Origin: Carettochelys insculpta
Lineage: Eukaryota > Chordata > Testudines > Carettochelyidae
Direction of reading: 5' to 3'
DNA length: 64,000 nt
Assembly (NCBI RefSeq): GCF_033958435.1
Contig: NC_134138.1
Coordinates: 26,938,598 to 27,002,597, forward strand
The first letter of the stretch is position 1; each line of letters opens with the position of its first letter. Below, in pieces: positions 11,731 to 23,729 of the stretch. The position numbers were made by a program, and so were the translations under genes. Below the pieces are notes generated by a model that saw only the letters and a program-made list of their open reading frames with translations, was not told the DNA's origin and did not search any database.

Positions 11731-11895
11731 CAGACCAGTTCTCTAAATTAGCAAGATCCCTTTGAATTTTAACTCTACCATCCAAAAAGTTGGCAAATCC
11801 ACCCTCTCCCCCCGACTTTGTCATCTGCAAAATTGATCCATGTGCTCTTTTTCTTTCACCCTGATCTTTAATAAAGATATCATACAATACATCCT
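11731..11895 (-). mobile_element. Old CR1 LINE, segment 3 of 3
   Basis: The old CR1 resumes directly after the MITE: 'ttctctaaattagcaagatc', 'ccctttgaattttaactcta', then 'gtcatctgcaaaattga', the minus-strand complement of the RT region. Together with 9472-9893 and 10740-11046 it gives one ancient insertion broken three times. Confidence 0.75.
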
Positions 11896-13571
11896 CTCCT
11901 TTGACCTGGACAGAAAAGATTGAACTTGAGGAAAAACTAGAGCAGAGGGCCCATTCTTGTCTAGAGTGATCAGGCAGAGGAGGGCCCTGGAGCCAGGTAT
12001 GGGGAGAATGACTGAGGCTAGTATGTTTGGTAAGCTACAAAAGAAAGGAAGGTAAGAGGAATTAATGAACTGCCACAGACACAACCCAGCAGAGCTGGAG
12101 CTGAGATTAAATGGCCCCTTCCTGAAATGGGGATGTCTCCCATCGTTGCTTTCATGTGTGTATGTAGTGAGTGTTTTGTGGCAAAACCCATACATTTGAC
12201 CCCAGTGATATTGCTGAAATTCTGGAGACTATGGATTCAGCATGAGGAGCGGTTAAAGCAGATTGAGATTACCTAGAGAATTCTCACTGCACCAGCTAAA
12301 GAGAAGGAGGAGCACTTCTTTCCTCAGATCATGGAGAGAAGGGGTCTCCCACTTCTTACACGGAAGGGTAGCTATGTCTTCTCTCCTACTCTTCACCGTC
12401 CTTACTTTAGCCCCTGAACATGAACCAGTACAATAAGATAGGATGGCCACCTGGCTGTCTTCAGTAGAACCAATCCATTGATGTAAATAGTTCCAGCCTG
12501 TCTAATAGTGGACTATCAATGCTAATGAGTAAAAGTGCACCCTGCCTTCTCAGCGCAGCTGGGATCCTATCATCTTTGCGTCAACAAAGGCCCTCATTGA
12601 CTTTAATGGGGGTTTTGCCGGGTTACAGAGGATCAGTCTAAACTCATTGCAGTGAGAAGTCATGAGGGAAAAGAACATTTGGCAGTCCTCCATAAAATCC
12701 AGCAGACAAATTCACATCCATCTTATCCCACTCTTAGCTATGACGAGTGCGTCCTAGTCATCACACTTGTTGTGCTGTTGTCAAGTCCCTTGTTAACATT
12801 TGCCTGTCTAAGTTTGTTCTTTGAAGTCTAGAGGATCACCAGTTAAACCTCACCAAAGCTAGCTCTACAAAGAAATAAGAACCTTAAATACAGAACAGAT
12901 GCTCAAGGGCATGTCTGAAATGAATGTATTTTACATGTGTAGGCATCATCACACCCTTTCATACTCATATCTTCACCTGCGCTCATGTGCTGCACATCTG
13001 TGGCTTGTTTGAAAAGCGGAAAATTATAATGTGGGAGACACTCAAGTTCAGGAGTGATCTTTTATCTTGTATTTCCTTTTTTCCCATGATTTCTTTGTGT
13101 GTGTATTTTTTAAAGAAACTCATCAAAGGAAAATTACAGCAGAATAAGGAATCCTTCTGATTGCACCATCTAATCACAAAGGAGATTAGAAGCACTGGTT
13201 ACCTTAAAAATTACAAGGTCTCTTCTTTATTTAGCTAGATGCTTATAAAGGGTAAACCCTTGAAAAATGGCTAGAGACTTTGGGTGTCTCAGTGCTTGGG
13301 TATCCAATCTGACATACCATAAAGGTACCATGGCTTTGGAGGGTGGGTATTCAGCACTTTTGGAAAATTGGCTCCTTTCAACATGTCTTTAGTTGAGCAC
13401 CCATCTGAAAACATTAGTTGCTCTTAACAGTGTTGGTACTAACTCCCATCACTGCTGTAGCTGAGGAGCTTGAATATAATGAGAAACACAACTGCAAGAG
13501 CTGTTTGAGTCTTTCTTATTGAATGTGCTAGTTGACAAATGGTTCTTATTATTCATTGATAAGCTACTTCA
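11896..13571. other. Unassigned non-coding DNA
   Basis: No gene was recognised. The block at 12590-12620 ('cattgactttaatgggggtt') resembles a widespread sauropsid repeat motif, but nothing else of that family can be traced. Frames around 11821-12195 and 12924-13160 show no domain. Confidence 0.4.
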
Positions 13572-13630
13572 TTTCTTCTTCTTCTTCTTCTGCTTCTGCA
13601 TCTTCTTCTCCTTCTCCTTCTTCTTCTTGC
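13572..13630. repeat. Imperfect CTT/CTTCTG microsatellite
   Basis: A run of TTC trinucleotides with TGC and TCC interruptions. Confidence 0.9.
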
Positions 13631-14151
13631 CTTTGCTAGAATTTAACTAGCCTACCAGGAAACTGTCCTTCTCTGGAAATGCAGCTCACCATTGGTGTTG
13701 CAAGGAAAAGTACATACTCTCAAAGCTGTTAACTAAACTCCTTTAGTAATTGAAATAACTTTTCTCTTTTACATAAATGAATTAATTGAACAGGGGTAAA
13801 AACCCTATTTAAAAAGAAATCAAATTTGTCATCCATTCAGTTGGAGTATGAACATCTCCCTTCTTTGCAAATGATGAGCTGTGATGCTTTCTCCCAGTTC
13901 CCCCAGAGTTGACTCACTAACTCTAGTGTGAAGGGGGTTAGACTGACCTTGTTTCAGTCTGCTTCCTAGTGGGAGGTTCTCACTGGTGGGTCAGCAAGCT
14001 TCTAATTGCTGCTAAAGCAGTCACCACTATCATGCACTGAATGGAGGCACTGAAACAGCAGCAGAAATTTTTGAAAGTAGACTGGACATTCATTTCATAT
14101 GTACATAGTGGTATCCTTAGCTGGGGCCCCACTCTCCTCTTCTTGACACCA
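13631..14151. other. Unassigned non-coding DNA
   Basis: Nothing was recognised between the CTT tract and the target duplication of the PLE at 14160. Confidence 0.45.
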
Positions 14152-14159
14152 TTATAAAT

Positions 14160-14568
14160 TAGAAATATCAAGCCACCCTGTAGCACCTTAGAGACTAAAA
14201 TGTATTAGGTCATGTATGTTTACGGGTAAGACCCACTTCTTCAGATGATTGGAGTAGACAAATAGAATCCAGAATTAATTTATGTAGCGGGGGGAAGAGG
14301 GCGCAGAAGGGTTGGAAAATGGGAGCAGGGGTTACCTGTCACTAGCAGGATTAGTTGATGAAGCAGATTAAGTAGGTCGTATCCCATTCCTGCGAATATC
14401 AAACTATCATGCATAACAAGGGCAAATTTCTCACCTTAGATATACATTAAAAACTGGGTTTTATTCATGAAAGCTCATGATCTAATAAATTTGTCAGTCT
14501 TTAATATGCTACAGGATTGCTTATTATTTGAGAAGCTACAGTCTAACACAGCTGCCCCTCTGAGACCT
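14160..14568. mobile_element. Penelope-like element with inverted ends
   Basis: A 409-bp insertion bounded by TTATAAAT at 14152-14159 and 14569-14576. The left end has the PLE blocks 'tgtagcaccttagagacta', 'aggtcatgtatgttta' and 'gacccacttcttcagatga'. The right end repeats them inverted ('tcatgaaagctcatgat', 'tttgtcagtctttaata', 'ctacagtctaacacagctg'). About 180 bp of degenerate sequence lies between the arms. No reading frame survives. Confidence 0.85.
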
Positions 14569-14576
14569 TTATAAAT

Positions 14577-16959
14577 CATGAGTGTCATTCACTTCCATGA
14601 GGCAAATGGAGCTGCAGCAGAACAACACTGGTAGAAGAACAGAAGCAAGCCTTTTATTAAGTATTTCTCCAGATACCTAAGGGATTATAGGTAATCACTG
14701 CGGTTTTCTTTTAACAGAAGGAACAACAGAGCCCCGTATCATATGATTAAATCTCGTAATCAGTAGAGTGGAAAACCATTCCTGTAGGAAGATTTGCACT
14801 AACATCCCAATGTTTGTAACATAAGCCAAGGGCCCACTAGACCACCCCATAGCAGATAAGAAATAAGGTGCCTGGAAAGCAAATGAGCTGAATTTTTATA
14901 CTGAATAAGCAGAGTGATGAAGCACAGATGTTTCTACAATTATACCAGGGCTGGGAAAATTCAAGGTTGACTGTTCTTTAAACTTTTACTTCCTCCTCTA
15001 GTGTGGTGCTATCATGTCATTATGCTCAGTATTAATAATAGCACAGGCAGGAGTGGAGTGGCTGACTGAATCCCCACCAAAGGTAGTTGCCTTGCATTGC
15101 CTGTGCATTTTTTATAGTTGCCTTTATTTAGCATGTAAAAAAGGAAATGCTTTTTAAATCTAGGGACAGCTATCAACCCCAAAAAGTCAGTAGCATCATT
15201 CAGTCTCCAATCTGCAGGTCAGGCATCTCCCAAAGAAGAGAGTTTTCTTTTGAGATTGTCTTCTTAGTTCGTCAGTGCAAAATGATCATGAGATCAATTG
15301 GCTGGATGAGGCACATGAACTTTAAACTTTTCAGGCCTTTAAAAGTTGAGAGTTTTGTTTAAAGATTTGGTGGGGTTCCTGTTTTCCCAAATTGTTAACC
15401 TACTGCCAATTCAAGTAAGGTACAAAAAAATCTTCTAACTTGGCAGCCTTTAATGCTGTAGCCAACTAACAAGACACACGTAGGACTGCAGAAAAGCAAT
15501 TAAATAATACCCGGTTACAAGCGGATGGGGTGACATGACACTTGGACCAAGGCCTGTTTATGCACCTTTTGATGGGCCCGAAGAAGATGGACTAAAATGT
15601 GTGCAAATGCTTTCCTGGATTAGGGTCTACAATATACAGGCATCTTTGAACATATCCAATGCTATAGGATCTGAACATGCATCCCTCAAACATTTTGACT
15701 ATTTTCACCCTGTGTTTAGAAAGTAAAATAATAGAAGTATTGGCAAACAGTGAGGAGACATGCAAAGTGCTTGTCTCGGGTGAAAAGAGTAGACCTAAGT
15801 TAGAAACACTTTCAATTCTTGATGAGGCTTTTGTGCTTTCTCTGTAGTGGTAAAGTGCATGTGACTTACTTTGTCTGCTGAGATGGTGAATGTTGGGCAC
15901 AGAATGGTGACCAGACTGTGGCTGTGCTTCATCTTTGCTACTTTTGGAGAGATCTGTGTTCCTAGAAGTGGACCGATGCAGCAGTGTAGGTTTGTGACTG
16001 ACCTTCCCATGGAGCTATGGGGAGCCATCTAACGGCCAAGAAAATCTGCTTCTCAGCTAGATGAAACAGAAGCAGAAATTCTGGTAATGTCTAACACATG
16101 TCTCATGTGGCCTATATCACATGCTATTCCCAAACCTACAACTCAGACTATGTGAGCTATGTGTGAGACTCTATTTTGAAAATATTCTTAAGTTGCCTTC
16201 TAAAACCAAGTTGTTCATGAGTTCGGAACAGCTCACATGAGGAAAGAGACAGACAAGCTCTGAAAAGTCACAAATTTAAGCTATGGCTTCACTATAGACC
16301 TTACAGAGGCCAAGTGGTCACTCTGTTAGTGCATATGCTCTAAGACAACAAGCGAGAGAGAGCTCTCCCATCGATTTAATTTCTCCAGCCCCCTCCTTCC
16401 CCCCAAGGGACAGCAGCTTTGTCAGTGAGTGAACCTTTTTCACCAATTTAATGCTGTCCACGTCGCCCTTTAGTTTAGCATAATTTAAGTTGCTCGGAGG
16501 GGGTGGCTTTTTCACACTCCTGAATAAGTGAATAAGCCTCCTCACCCCGAGTGATGTAATTTGGGTGATACAAATTATACCTGCATGAGCTGTATTGTGT
16601 TCATAGTCCCAGAAAAAGGGAAATCTTGGCTACAGAGAATGGTAGTACAAGGTAAAGTAATTTCACCCCACTCCCCACCTCGGAGCAAGAATAATCTGCT
16701 TCTCTGTGGGAGTCACTGGATGCAGCTGATGAGAACGATGGCAACTGACATTTATAGATGAGCACCTGCCTTCCAAAGGTGTCATCATGCCTTAAAACCT
16801 TAAAATCTATCTCTGTCTGTATCTGCAGACATACACACACATAGGGATCATTTCGTTCTTCCTTGGGGTACAGTTACTTGGATGGAAGGCAGACAGCACA
16901 ATTAATTATTCACGTGAATTTCTGAAGAAAGTTATGTATTCAAATAACTGTTTACATGC
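14577..16959. other. Unassigned non-coding DNA
   Basis: A 2.4-kb stretch without recognised repeats. Frames such as 15535-15726 and 16318-16545 are isolated and show no domain, and I could not assign exons. Confidence 0.45.
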
Positions 16960-17218
16960 ATTTCAGAGACCTCCAAGGGAACCAGCTGAGACCAGCACCA
17001 CATTGTGGTTGGCAAAAATTGAGGAGTCCTGTCCCCAGACAGCTTATAGTCAAATAGATAAGGCAGATGGGAGAAAATGAGGTATTTTAAAGAGGCATGG
17101 GAGGAAGAGTAAATGAGGTAATGAAATGATGCCCAAGATGTTAGTCAGGCTGTGACAGCACTTGGACAAGAAGACTGATCTCCTCAGTTCCCAGGCAGTG
17201 CCTTAACCACAAGAACTT
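16960..17218 (-). mobile_element. CORE-SINE (MIR-like), minus strand
   Basis: Read on the minus strand, 'gtggttaaggcactgcctgg' looks like a tRNA-type A box, followed by a decayed body. The tail 'tttgactataagctgtctgg', 'gggacagg' and 'ggtgctggtctcagctggtt' matches the conserved 3' tail of amniote CORE-SINEs. Confidence 0.6.
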
Positions 17219-17680
17219 TATCTGAAAAATTTGTTAAAGTACAGTTTTGCCTCAGCCTTAGAAGTATGTACTTGGAATTTAGTCATGGAAAATGGCCATC
17301 AAATTGCAGAGCTTAATAATTTAATAATTACACATAAATGCAAACATGGAGTTCACAAAACCGGATTAAATCTTCCAAAGAGTACATGTGCAAGCTGTGT
17401 GTGTGTGTAACTACTACTGCAAGAAGCCAGGAAGGGTCCTACAGTGCTATAACAATATTCTGTAACATGGCTAAAGCATGGGTTAGTCCTATCCATGCAG
17501 TTACCAAAACACTGTTACAATGTCACTGGAGCATTGGCCTGTAATAGCTTGGCCCTGACAGGCTGTTAGTTTGCCCTGCATTATACCTAAAGGGGGGAGT
17601 CCATGTGTTTAAATGTTTGAGGAGTGAACCATTATTCGGGGACTTGTCAATAATTGTTTTTAAAGTAGTCCTGGTGGTGT
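17219..17680. other. Unassigned non-coding DNA
   Basis: A short GT-rich patch occurs at 17396-17408, with nothing else recognised. Confidence 0.4.
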
Positions 17681-17802
17681 GTGATGCACTTTCCAAACAT
17701 CCAGGATTCAGAGGAATTTACTATTTGAGGATAAACAAGGAGCCAGAGTTTAGAGGAAGGGGAACAATAACAGGTAATATAGAAGGAGTTTAGAGGAAGG
17801 GG

Positions 17803-17805
<3 letters not shown>

Positions 17806-17847
<42 letters not shown>
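17806..17847. repeat. (AT)n microsatellite
   Basis: About 21 uninterrupted AT units. Confidence 0.97.
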
Positions 17848-17848
<1 letters not shown>

Positions 17849-18599
17849 CCCTTCTATTAATGCCAGATGACTGCCAGAAGGGCCGGGTTCAACTCTTGTG
17901 GGGTTTTCCTGTCAAGGATACAACCAACCAGCTCGAGCCCCCACCCAGTGGCCTGGGACAATTTCACCCCTGTGCTGGGTGCCTGTAAGGCGGTTCTGCC
18001 CCGCCCCTCGCAAGCACAGAGTCTGAGATAGAAATGGCTTGTTTAATGACCATAACCAACCCCAAGGTTACAGTGACAGATGCAGTATATCTCAGCAAAG
18101 AAGAGACAAACCCCCTTCACCCAGATACCATCCCCATATGCAGGAGAACCCAGTCTCTTGCCAGGGCTCTTGGCCCTTTACCCCACACACACTTACAGGG
18201 TGTACCTTCTGCGGTGCAGTCCCAAACCCAAAGCCCGCAGATACATCACCAGGGCAGTACTAGCTGTCCACTTGTCTGAAGCCTCCCCTTGCTGCCACCA
18301 GCTGCCCACCATCACCCACTGCTGTCCACCACAGCTCCTACCAGCTGCCTGCTGTCATTGCTCCCAACCCCACTGCTTGGGATCACCCTCAGGCAGAACC
18401 CTGTGATTTCAGCTCTGCATGACCTCAGCTGCCACACTGTGATTTCAGCTCCTAGTACCTCTCAAATGGGGTTTCACAAACACCCTAGTATCCAGCTCTA
18501 TCTTTCAACAGGTAGGGAGGGTTAGTCAAGCCAGGCTTATAGCTATATGGCCAAGGCATAGGCAGGGCCCCAGCACTCAGCAAGCTGACTTAACCAGTA

Positions 18600-18630
18600 C
18601 CCTACCCCTCCCCTCCCCTCCCCTCCTCTC
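18600..18630. repeat. (CCCCT)n short tandem repeat
   Basis: Four to five pentamer units of CCCCT followed by CCTCTC. Confidence 0.9.
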
Positions 18631-18839
18631 TTATAATGCTTTAAACCAGTGAGCCCTGTGTAATCAATGTCTTATGCAGCTATGGCAACTGCCCTGTCCC
18701 CCACAACAACCCAGAATATTGGTGAGATCTCACAACTCCCACATTAAGTGTCAGCTTAATTGTGATTTTACAACTACATGTTTACAATAGACCAAATCTC
18801 ATGGCTTACTTGCTACCCATTAGGCTTTGCCTGAAAAGG

Positions 18840-18978
18840 TATCACACATGCACACCTTTGCATTGTCATGCAAATGATTTCTGGGAGACACATTCCTTCC
18901 AGCCTCAGTATCACACCTGCAGCCCTTTGCAGTCTCATGCAGATGACCTCTGGGAGACACATTCCTCCCAGCCTTCAG
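18840..18978. repeat. Two-copy 69-bp tandem duplication
   Basis: The unit starting 'tatcacacatgcacacctt' at 18840 is repeated from 18909 ('tatcacacctgcagccctt'). Both contain 'ctgggagacacattcct'. Several mismatches separate the copies, so the duplication is not recent. Confidence 0.85.
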
Positions 18979-19004
18979 CAGCATTGCGTTCCTGCTGCCA
19001 CATT

Positions 19005-19050
<46 letters not shown>

Positions 19051-19052
19051 CT
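19005..19052. repeat. (TA)n(CA)n compound microsatellite
   Basis: A run of AT units followed by ACACACACAC. Confidence 0.95.
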
Positions 19053-19168
19053 GCTATTGACGTATATATATACCTGCTATTGTTCCCCTTCCTGTAAATT
19101 CTGGCTGCTTGTTTGTCCTCAAACGGCAAATTCCTCTGAATCCTGGATGATTGGAAACTGTATCTATC

Positions 19169-19184
19169 TCACACACACACACGC

Positions 19185-19220
<36 letters not shown>
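19169..19220. repeat. (CA)n microsatellite
   Basis: About 25 CA units interrupted by two CG steps. Confidence 0.97.
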
Positions 19221-19223
<3 letters not shown>

Positions 19224-21401
19224 AAATTGTGTCATTTCCATAAAAGGAGCATGGCTGAAGCAGCTGGAGGTCTTGCAATGAGCAGTGAAGTATCATGTAT
19301 AGAGACTGGCATGAAAGAATGCACAGATTTGGTAATTGTAATTGGGGCTGACAAACAGGATGATGAAGCTGGGAACATTAATGGAGTGAAGGGGATGAAG
19401 GCAACATGACTCATACACCAAATCTATGGTATATTTTAGACAGTTTGTTGGTTTGTTCAATAATGCCTCCTAAATGGTAAGAGCTAGGACCACCAATTCA
19501 GTATACAGATTCCTTTTATCATAACTGAAAAGAATTAAAGGTTTTGGTTGTGCCAGGAGAATGAAATGTGCTTACAATGGGATTGCTTCTCCTAAAACCA
19601 AACAGAAAAGGGACAATCACCAGATCAAGTATATCCTCAAAATTGACATAACTGAGTAAATGTTGAAAGAGACTGGTCCAAGAGGAGCCAGGAAAATATG
19701 GCGAACCTGGAATAGGATTCCTTCTCAATAAGCCTTACATAAAAGGGAAAAAATGGAGAAATTTGGAGCACTGCTATCTTTTGGCACAGCGGAATCTAGT
19801 TTTTAAACCTTAAGCATTGAAGAAAATGTTATGGGAAACAATTTTGCTATACTCCTATTTTGTTAAAACATAAGGAATTATAAGAGTTTATAGGGATGAA
19901 GAAAAACATACACTCAGCCAAATTCCCATTTTGAAAATCCCTATTTTGAGAAATCCAAAATATAAAAATTTCATAAAAATAAAGTTTTAAAATTGTGTTT
20001 TTGAAAAACACAATCATTTAAATAAAGCTTGTACATTTTTTCTTTAATTTCAAAAAGAAAGAAAAAGTTAATTGAGTTAAGGACTTGAGCAACTCCAGAC
20101 AAATCTGCTAATCTCTTCTAATGATTACATCAGCTTTTGGTTCTAGCTACACAAGCAAAGCCAGAAGGATGTTATAACCTGACTGGAGAGCTATCCTGTA
20201 GTGACAGCCTTCATTTTGATAGTGCCTCCCAATGCTAAGGCACATACCTTGATAGAATCATATTCAGAAATCTTGCCAGAACCTTGATGGGTGCAGGCAT
20301 GTTCAAGGCATGCTTGTTCTAAAGGCAGTCCCCATCCACGATACCATACCATGATAAAACGTTGGCATCACATTGACCAGAACCATTATCTGGCAAACAG
20401 TGCAGAACTCTTCGCTCATGCAAACTGTGATAGCAATGCTGACTTCAGTGACACACTGACAGTTTCCATGGACAGAGAATTTGAACCTTTTGAACTTTAC
20501 AGTAGTTTATCAGAGTATGTTCCAGCAGGATCCGTTCTTACGGTGGTCCGGGTATCAGATGGGACAGTGATTTTGTTTAGGAATTAAGTCCTGATCCTGC
20601 AAACATTTTTATACTTTGTACTTAACTTGATGCACATGGCTAGTTCCACTGTTGGGTTGAATTGCATTATCAAGTTATGCATGTGTTTTAAAGTGTTTAT
20701 GAATCAAGAGCCTTTGTCAAAAAAGGATTCTTTTTTCCCCTCATTGATAAAACCCAGTGATGAGGGTTAAGGCCCAGATTTTTAAAGCAAATTTTACCAG
20801 ATTTGTCTGTTTGCTGCACAGTTTGTTTAATAAAAAGCCAAACAAATATGCCCTTAAAACAGTCTGTTCTATTTTTTACTTTTTTTGCAGAGACCCTGTT
20901 ACAGACCCAAACTTCACCAGAGCTGCGAAAAGGAGTAATCAGTCCTCTTATTAAGTGCAAAGTTTGGACTGTTAGGGATAAAACCACCTAGTGAGTTGAC
21001 TTCCTTCTTCCCTCCTGCACAGAGGGAGTTATGTTAAAGTCAATCAGAATATCAAAAAGGAGGAACATAAGAGGAAAGCAAGACAAACGGAAGATAAAAT
21101 GAAAGCTGGGCCCAGTTCCAGAACTATGGAGCCAAATACTACTGAACTTTGGGGACAGTTGGTTCCAGGTTAAACTCTCAATGTGTATTTCCTGTAAATA
21201 ATCTACAACTCTTTGACAACCCTCTACTGGCTTTTCCTGAGCTCAAACTCTGAATACATGGAAGCGTGTATTACATTGTGCCCTTGGCAGACTTCCTTTC
21301 TCCTGGCTCCCAAATCTTTTATGATCTGCATAAGCCCAAGTGCGCCTCAGAAGCTTACTAAAAAGAATACTTTTTCAAATTGGATGGATGAGTTTGGATT
21401 G
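19221..21401. other. Unassigned non-coding DNA
   Basis: No repeat or gene was recognised. A T-rich tract at 20866-20889 ending in 'tttttttgcag' is acceptor-like, but the 20884-20954 frame behind it has no recognised domain. Confidence 0.4.
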
Positions 21402-21404
21402 TAT

Positions 21405-22115
21405 AGCTGTGTCTACACGTGCACGCTACTTCGAAGTAGCGGCACTAACTTCGAAATAGCGCCCGTTGCGGCTACACGCGTCGGGCGCTATTTTGAAGTT
21501 AACTTCGATGTTAGGCAGCGAGATGTCGAAGTCGCTAACCTCATGAGGGGATCGGAATAGCGCCCTCCTTCGACGTTCAACGTCGAAGTAGGGACCGTGT
21601 AGATGATCCGCGTCCCACAACGTCGAAATTGTGGGGTCCTCCATGGCAGCCATCAGCTGGGGGGTTGAGAGACGCTGTCTCTCCAGCCCGTGTGGGGCTC
21701 TATGGTCACCGTGTGCACCAGCCCTTAGCCCAGGGCTTCTGGCTGCTGCTGCTGCAGCAGGGGATTCATGCTGCGTGCACAGGGTCTGCAACTCGTTGTC
21801 GGCTCTGTGTATCTTGTGCTGTTTAGTGCAAGTGTGTCTGGGAAGGGCCCTTTAAGGGAGCGGCTTGCTGTTGAGTCCGCCCTGTGACCCTGTCTGCAGC
21901 TGTGCCTGGCACCCTTATTTCGATGTGTGCTACTGTGGCGTGTAGACGTTCCCTCGCTGCGCCTATTTCGATGTGGTGCTGCGCAACGTCGATGTTGAAC
22001 ATCGACGTTGCCAGCCCTGGAGGACGTGTAGATGTTATTCATCGAAATAGCCTATTTCGATGTCGCCACATCGAAATAGGCTACTTCGATGTAGGCTTCA
22101 CATGTAGACGTAGCC
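21405..22115. mobile_element. Large CpG-rich MITE, copy 2 (TAT duplication)
   Basis: A 711-bp element flanked by TAT at 21402-21404 and 22116-22118. It is closely similar to copy 1 (11047-11727) along its whole length, including 'gcacgctacttcgaagtagc' at the left. It has an extra inverted TTCGAT segment near the right end (about 22050-22090). The ends 'agctgtgtctacacg' and 'tgtagacgtagcc' are inverted repeats. There is no transposase frame. Confidence 0.85.
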
Positions 22116-22118
22116 TAT

Positions 22119-23729
22119 GTGAGTGTTCAGGACTGCCTTAAAAATACAGGGGTGTTTACTATCTTCTTGCTGGAAGCTCAGAACTCCCATGAAGCTAGCG
22201 GGAGCCACGTGCATGGAAACAGAGAAGTATGTATTGTTTTCACATCCCGCATTGCTCAAGCTGCACTCCCTTTCCCCTCTTCTGGTCTGTTCTCCCACCA
22301 AAATGGTCAAGCACAGAGCAAGATCCCAACACAGTGCTCTCCTTGTGAAAGTTACCTTAAGGTTTCAGTAGCTCTGTTATCTCAGGGCCTTGGATCCGTT
22401 TGAATTTTCTGGCAGCTTGATTACTCCGGGGCTCAGGTTTTTTTTTAAAGTCTCCCTTTTTTGGGAGTCTAACTATCTCCAGATGTTCAGGAGCTTTTCA
22501 AACGAGCGGGAAAGGGCTTGATCACCAGTTTGTGTCTGGCAAAGAGCTCACTGCAGCTCTTTGTTCAGGCACCCTGTTTACCAGGACAGAGCATGCAGCA
22601 TATCCTTTCTCCTGAGCACTGTATATATTTAAATACTCGTTACAGTCAGCATGAGATAAGCCGTCCTTCCCCTTCCCACAGTCTAGGCAGCCAAATAGAA
22701 AACTAGTCATATGTCATTGCTTTTCATAGTGTTTAAAAATATGTCAATAAAATGCACAACAAGAAATGGCCTACGTGGTTGAAACCAGTTTCAGAGTAGT
22801 AAGATGGCCACATTTATTTATAGAGATGTAGCTCTTATAGATGTATATACCAAAACCCAACCCCCAAACCACATGCCAAGACTAGCAAGTATTTCGGAGA
22901 ATAAGGGCATAATTTTTGGTCTGGAGGAAAAGTTATTAAATCATAACGCTGACAGAAGCACTGATAGTTATTAAGGGCTAGATTGTGAATTGGCCTATAC
23001 GTGCACACAAGGCAGAGAGGGAGAGAAGACACTCTTGTGTCCTTGCCAAGGCTGCCTGGACCTTAAGTTCAGATGTGTGGGAATAGGACGTTGTGCCAGG
23101 AAACGGGGGACAGGCAACAGGCAGAGCTTGGGTCCACCCCTGCTTGATGCCGGCCACTGTTGTGGAGCTGACACAAGTCCTGTCCTGCTAGAACAGAGTA
23201 ACAGCAATTGACTGCCACTGCAGTAAGAAGCAAGTAGGGGAGGAAGTCTGAGTCAGACCCGAATCACAAAGCCTCCTGGCATATATTGTCCCATGCACCA
23301 AGATCTGCCTTGGGGGACAGGAAAAAGGGGCAAATGGGCCCCAAGAGCCCTGTTTTAGAGGACTTTCAAATCTACTGGTATTATGACCTGGTGTACTCAG
23401 CTTTGGCCCAGCTGCCCCTCCATCAGGACAGAGAGGCAGCTAGTCCAAATCTGAAACAGTGGTGCCACAATGTGTCAGAGCAGGGAACCAGGCCCAGCCT
23501 CATGGGACAGGAGCCAGTGATGTGACTTAAAAGAGGGGATAGAATCCTTGCTCTCAAATGTTATTCTTTCTCTGTCCTCACCACCCAGACTTCCCCTCAG
23601 TGTTTTTGCCACTTGGGGGTTTTTGGAAGGGTACAAGAACCTCAGTTTCACGGTTTGCCCCAGGACCTCTGCAGGCACCACCCCAGCTCAGATCCATGTC
23701 TGTGTCAAAACCCAGTTACAATCGAGCCC
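22119..23729. other. Unassigned non-coding DNA
   Basis: No recognised element. Overlapping frames at 22119-22403 and 22990-23211 show no domains. Confidence 0.4.

Larger units (their letters stand above)
17681..19165. repeat. 1.5-kb structure with inverted arms around microsatellites
   Basis: The left arm (17681-17775) and right arm (19072-19165) are inverse copies, sharing 'atccaggattcagaggaatt', 'tttgagga' and 'aggaaggggaacaat'. The arms end next to (AT)n tracts at 17806-17847 and 19007-19040. Part of the left arm ('gagtttagaggaaggggaac') is duplicated locally at about 17788. The interior (17850-18800) is C-rich and unclassified. This may be a non-autonomous DNA transposon or an inverted duplication seeded at the microsatellite. 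No coding capacity was recognised. Confidence 0.65.

Noticed and set aside
11212..11887. Conserved Ala-rich frame shared with 21426-21791
   Set aside because: It is shared because both lie in copies of the same MITE. No start context or domain is visible, and copy-specific changes disrupt the frame.
18762..19296. Frames with YIYIYIY or TCVCVCV runs
   Set aside because: They are translations of AT and CA microsatellites.
20291..20587. 98-residue frame as a small protein
   Set aside because: It has no recognisable domain, splice signals or conserved composition.
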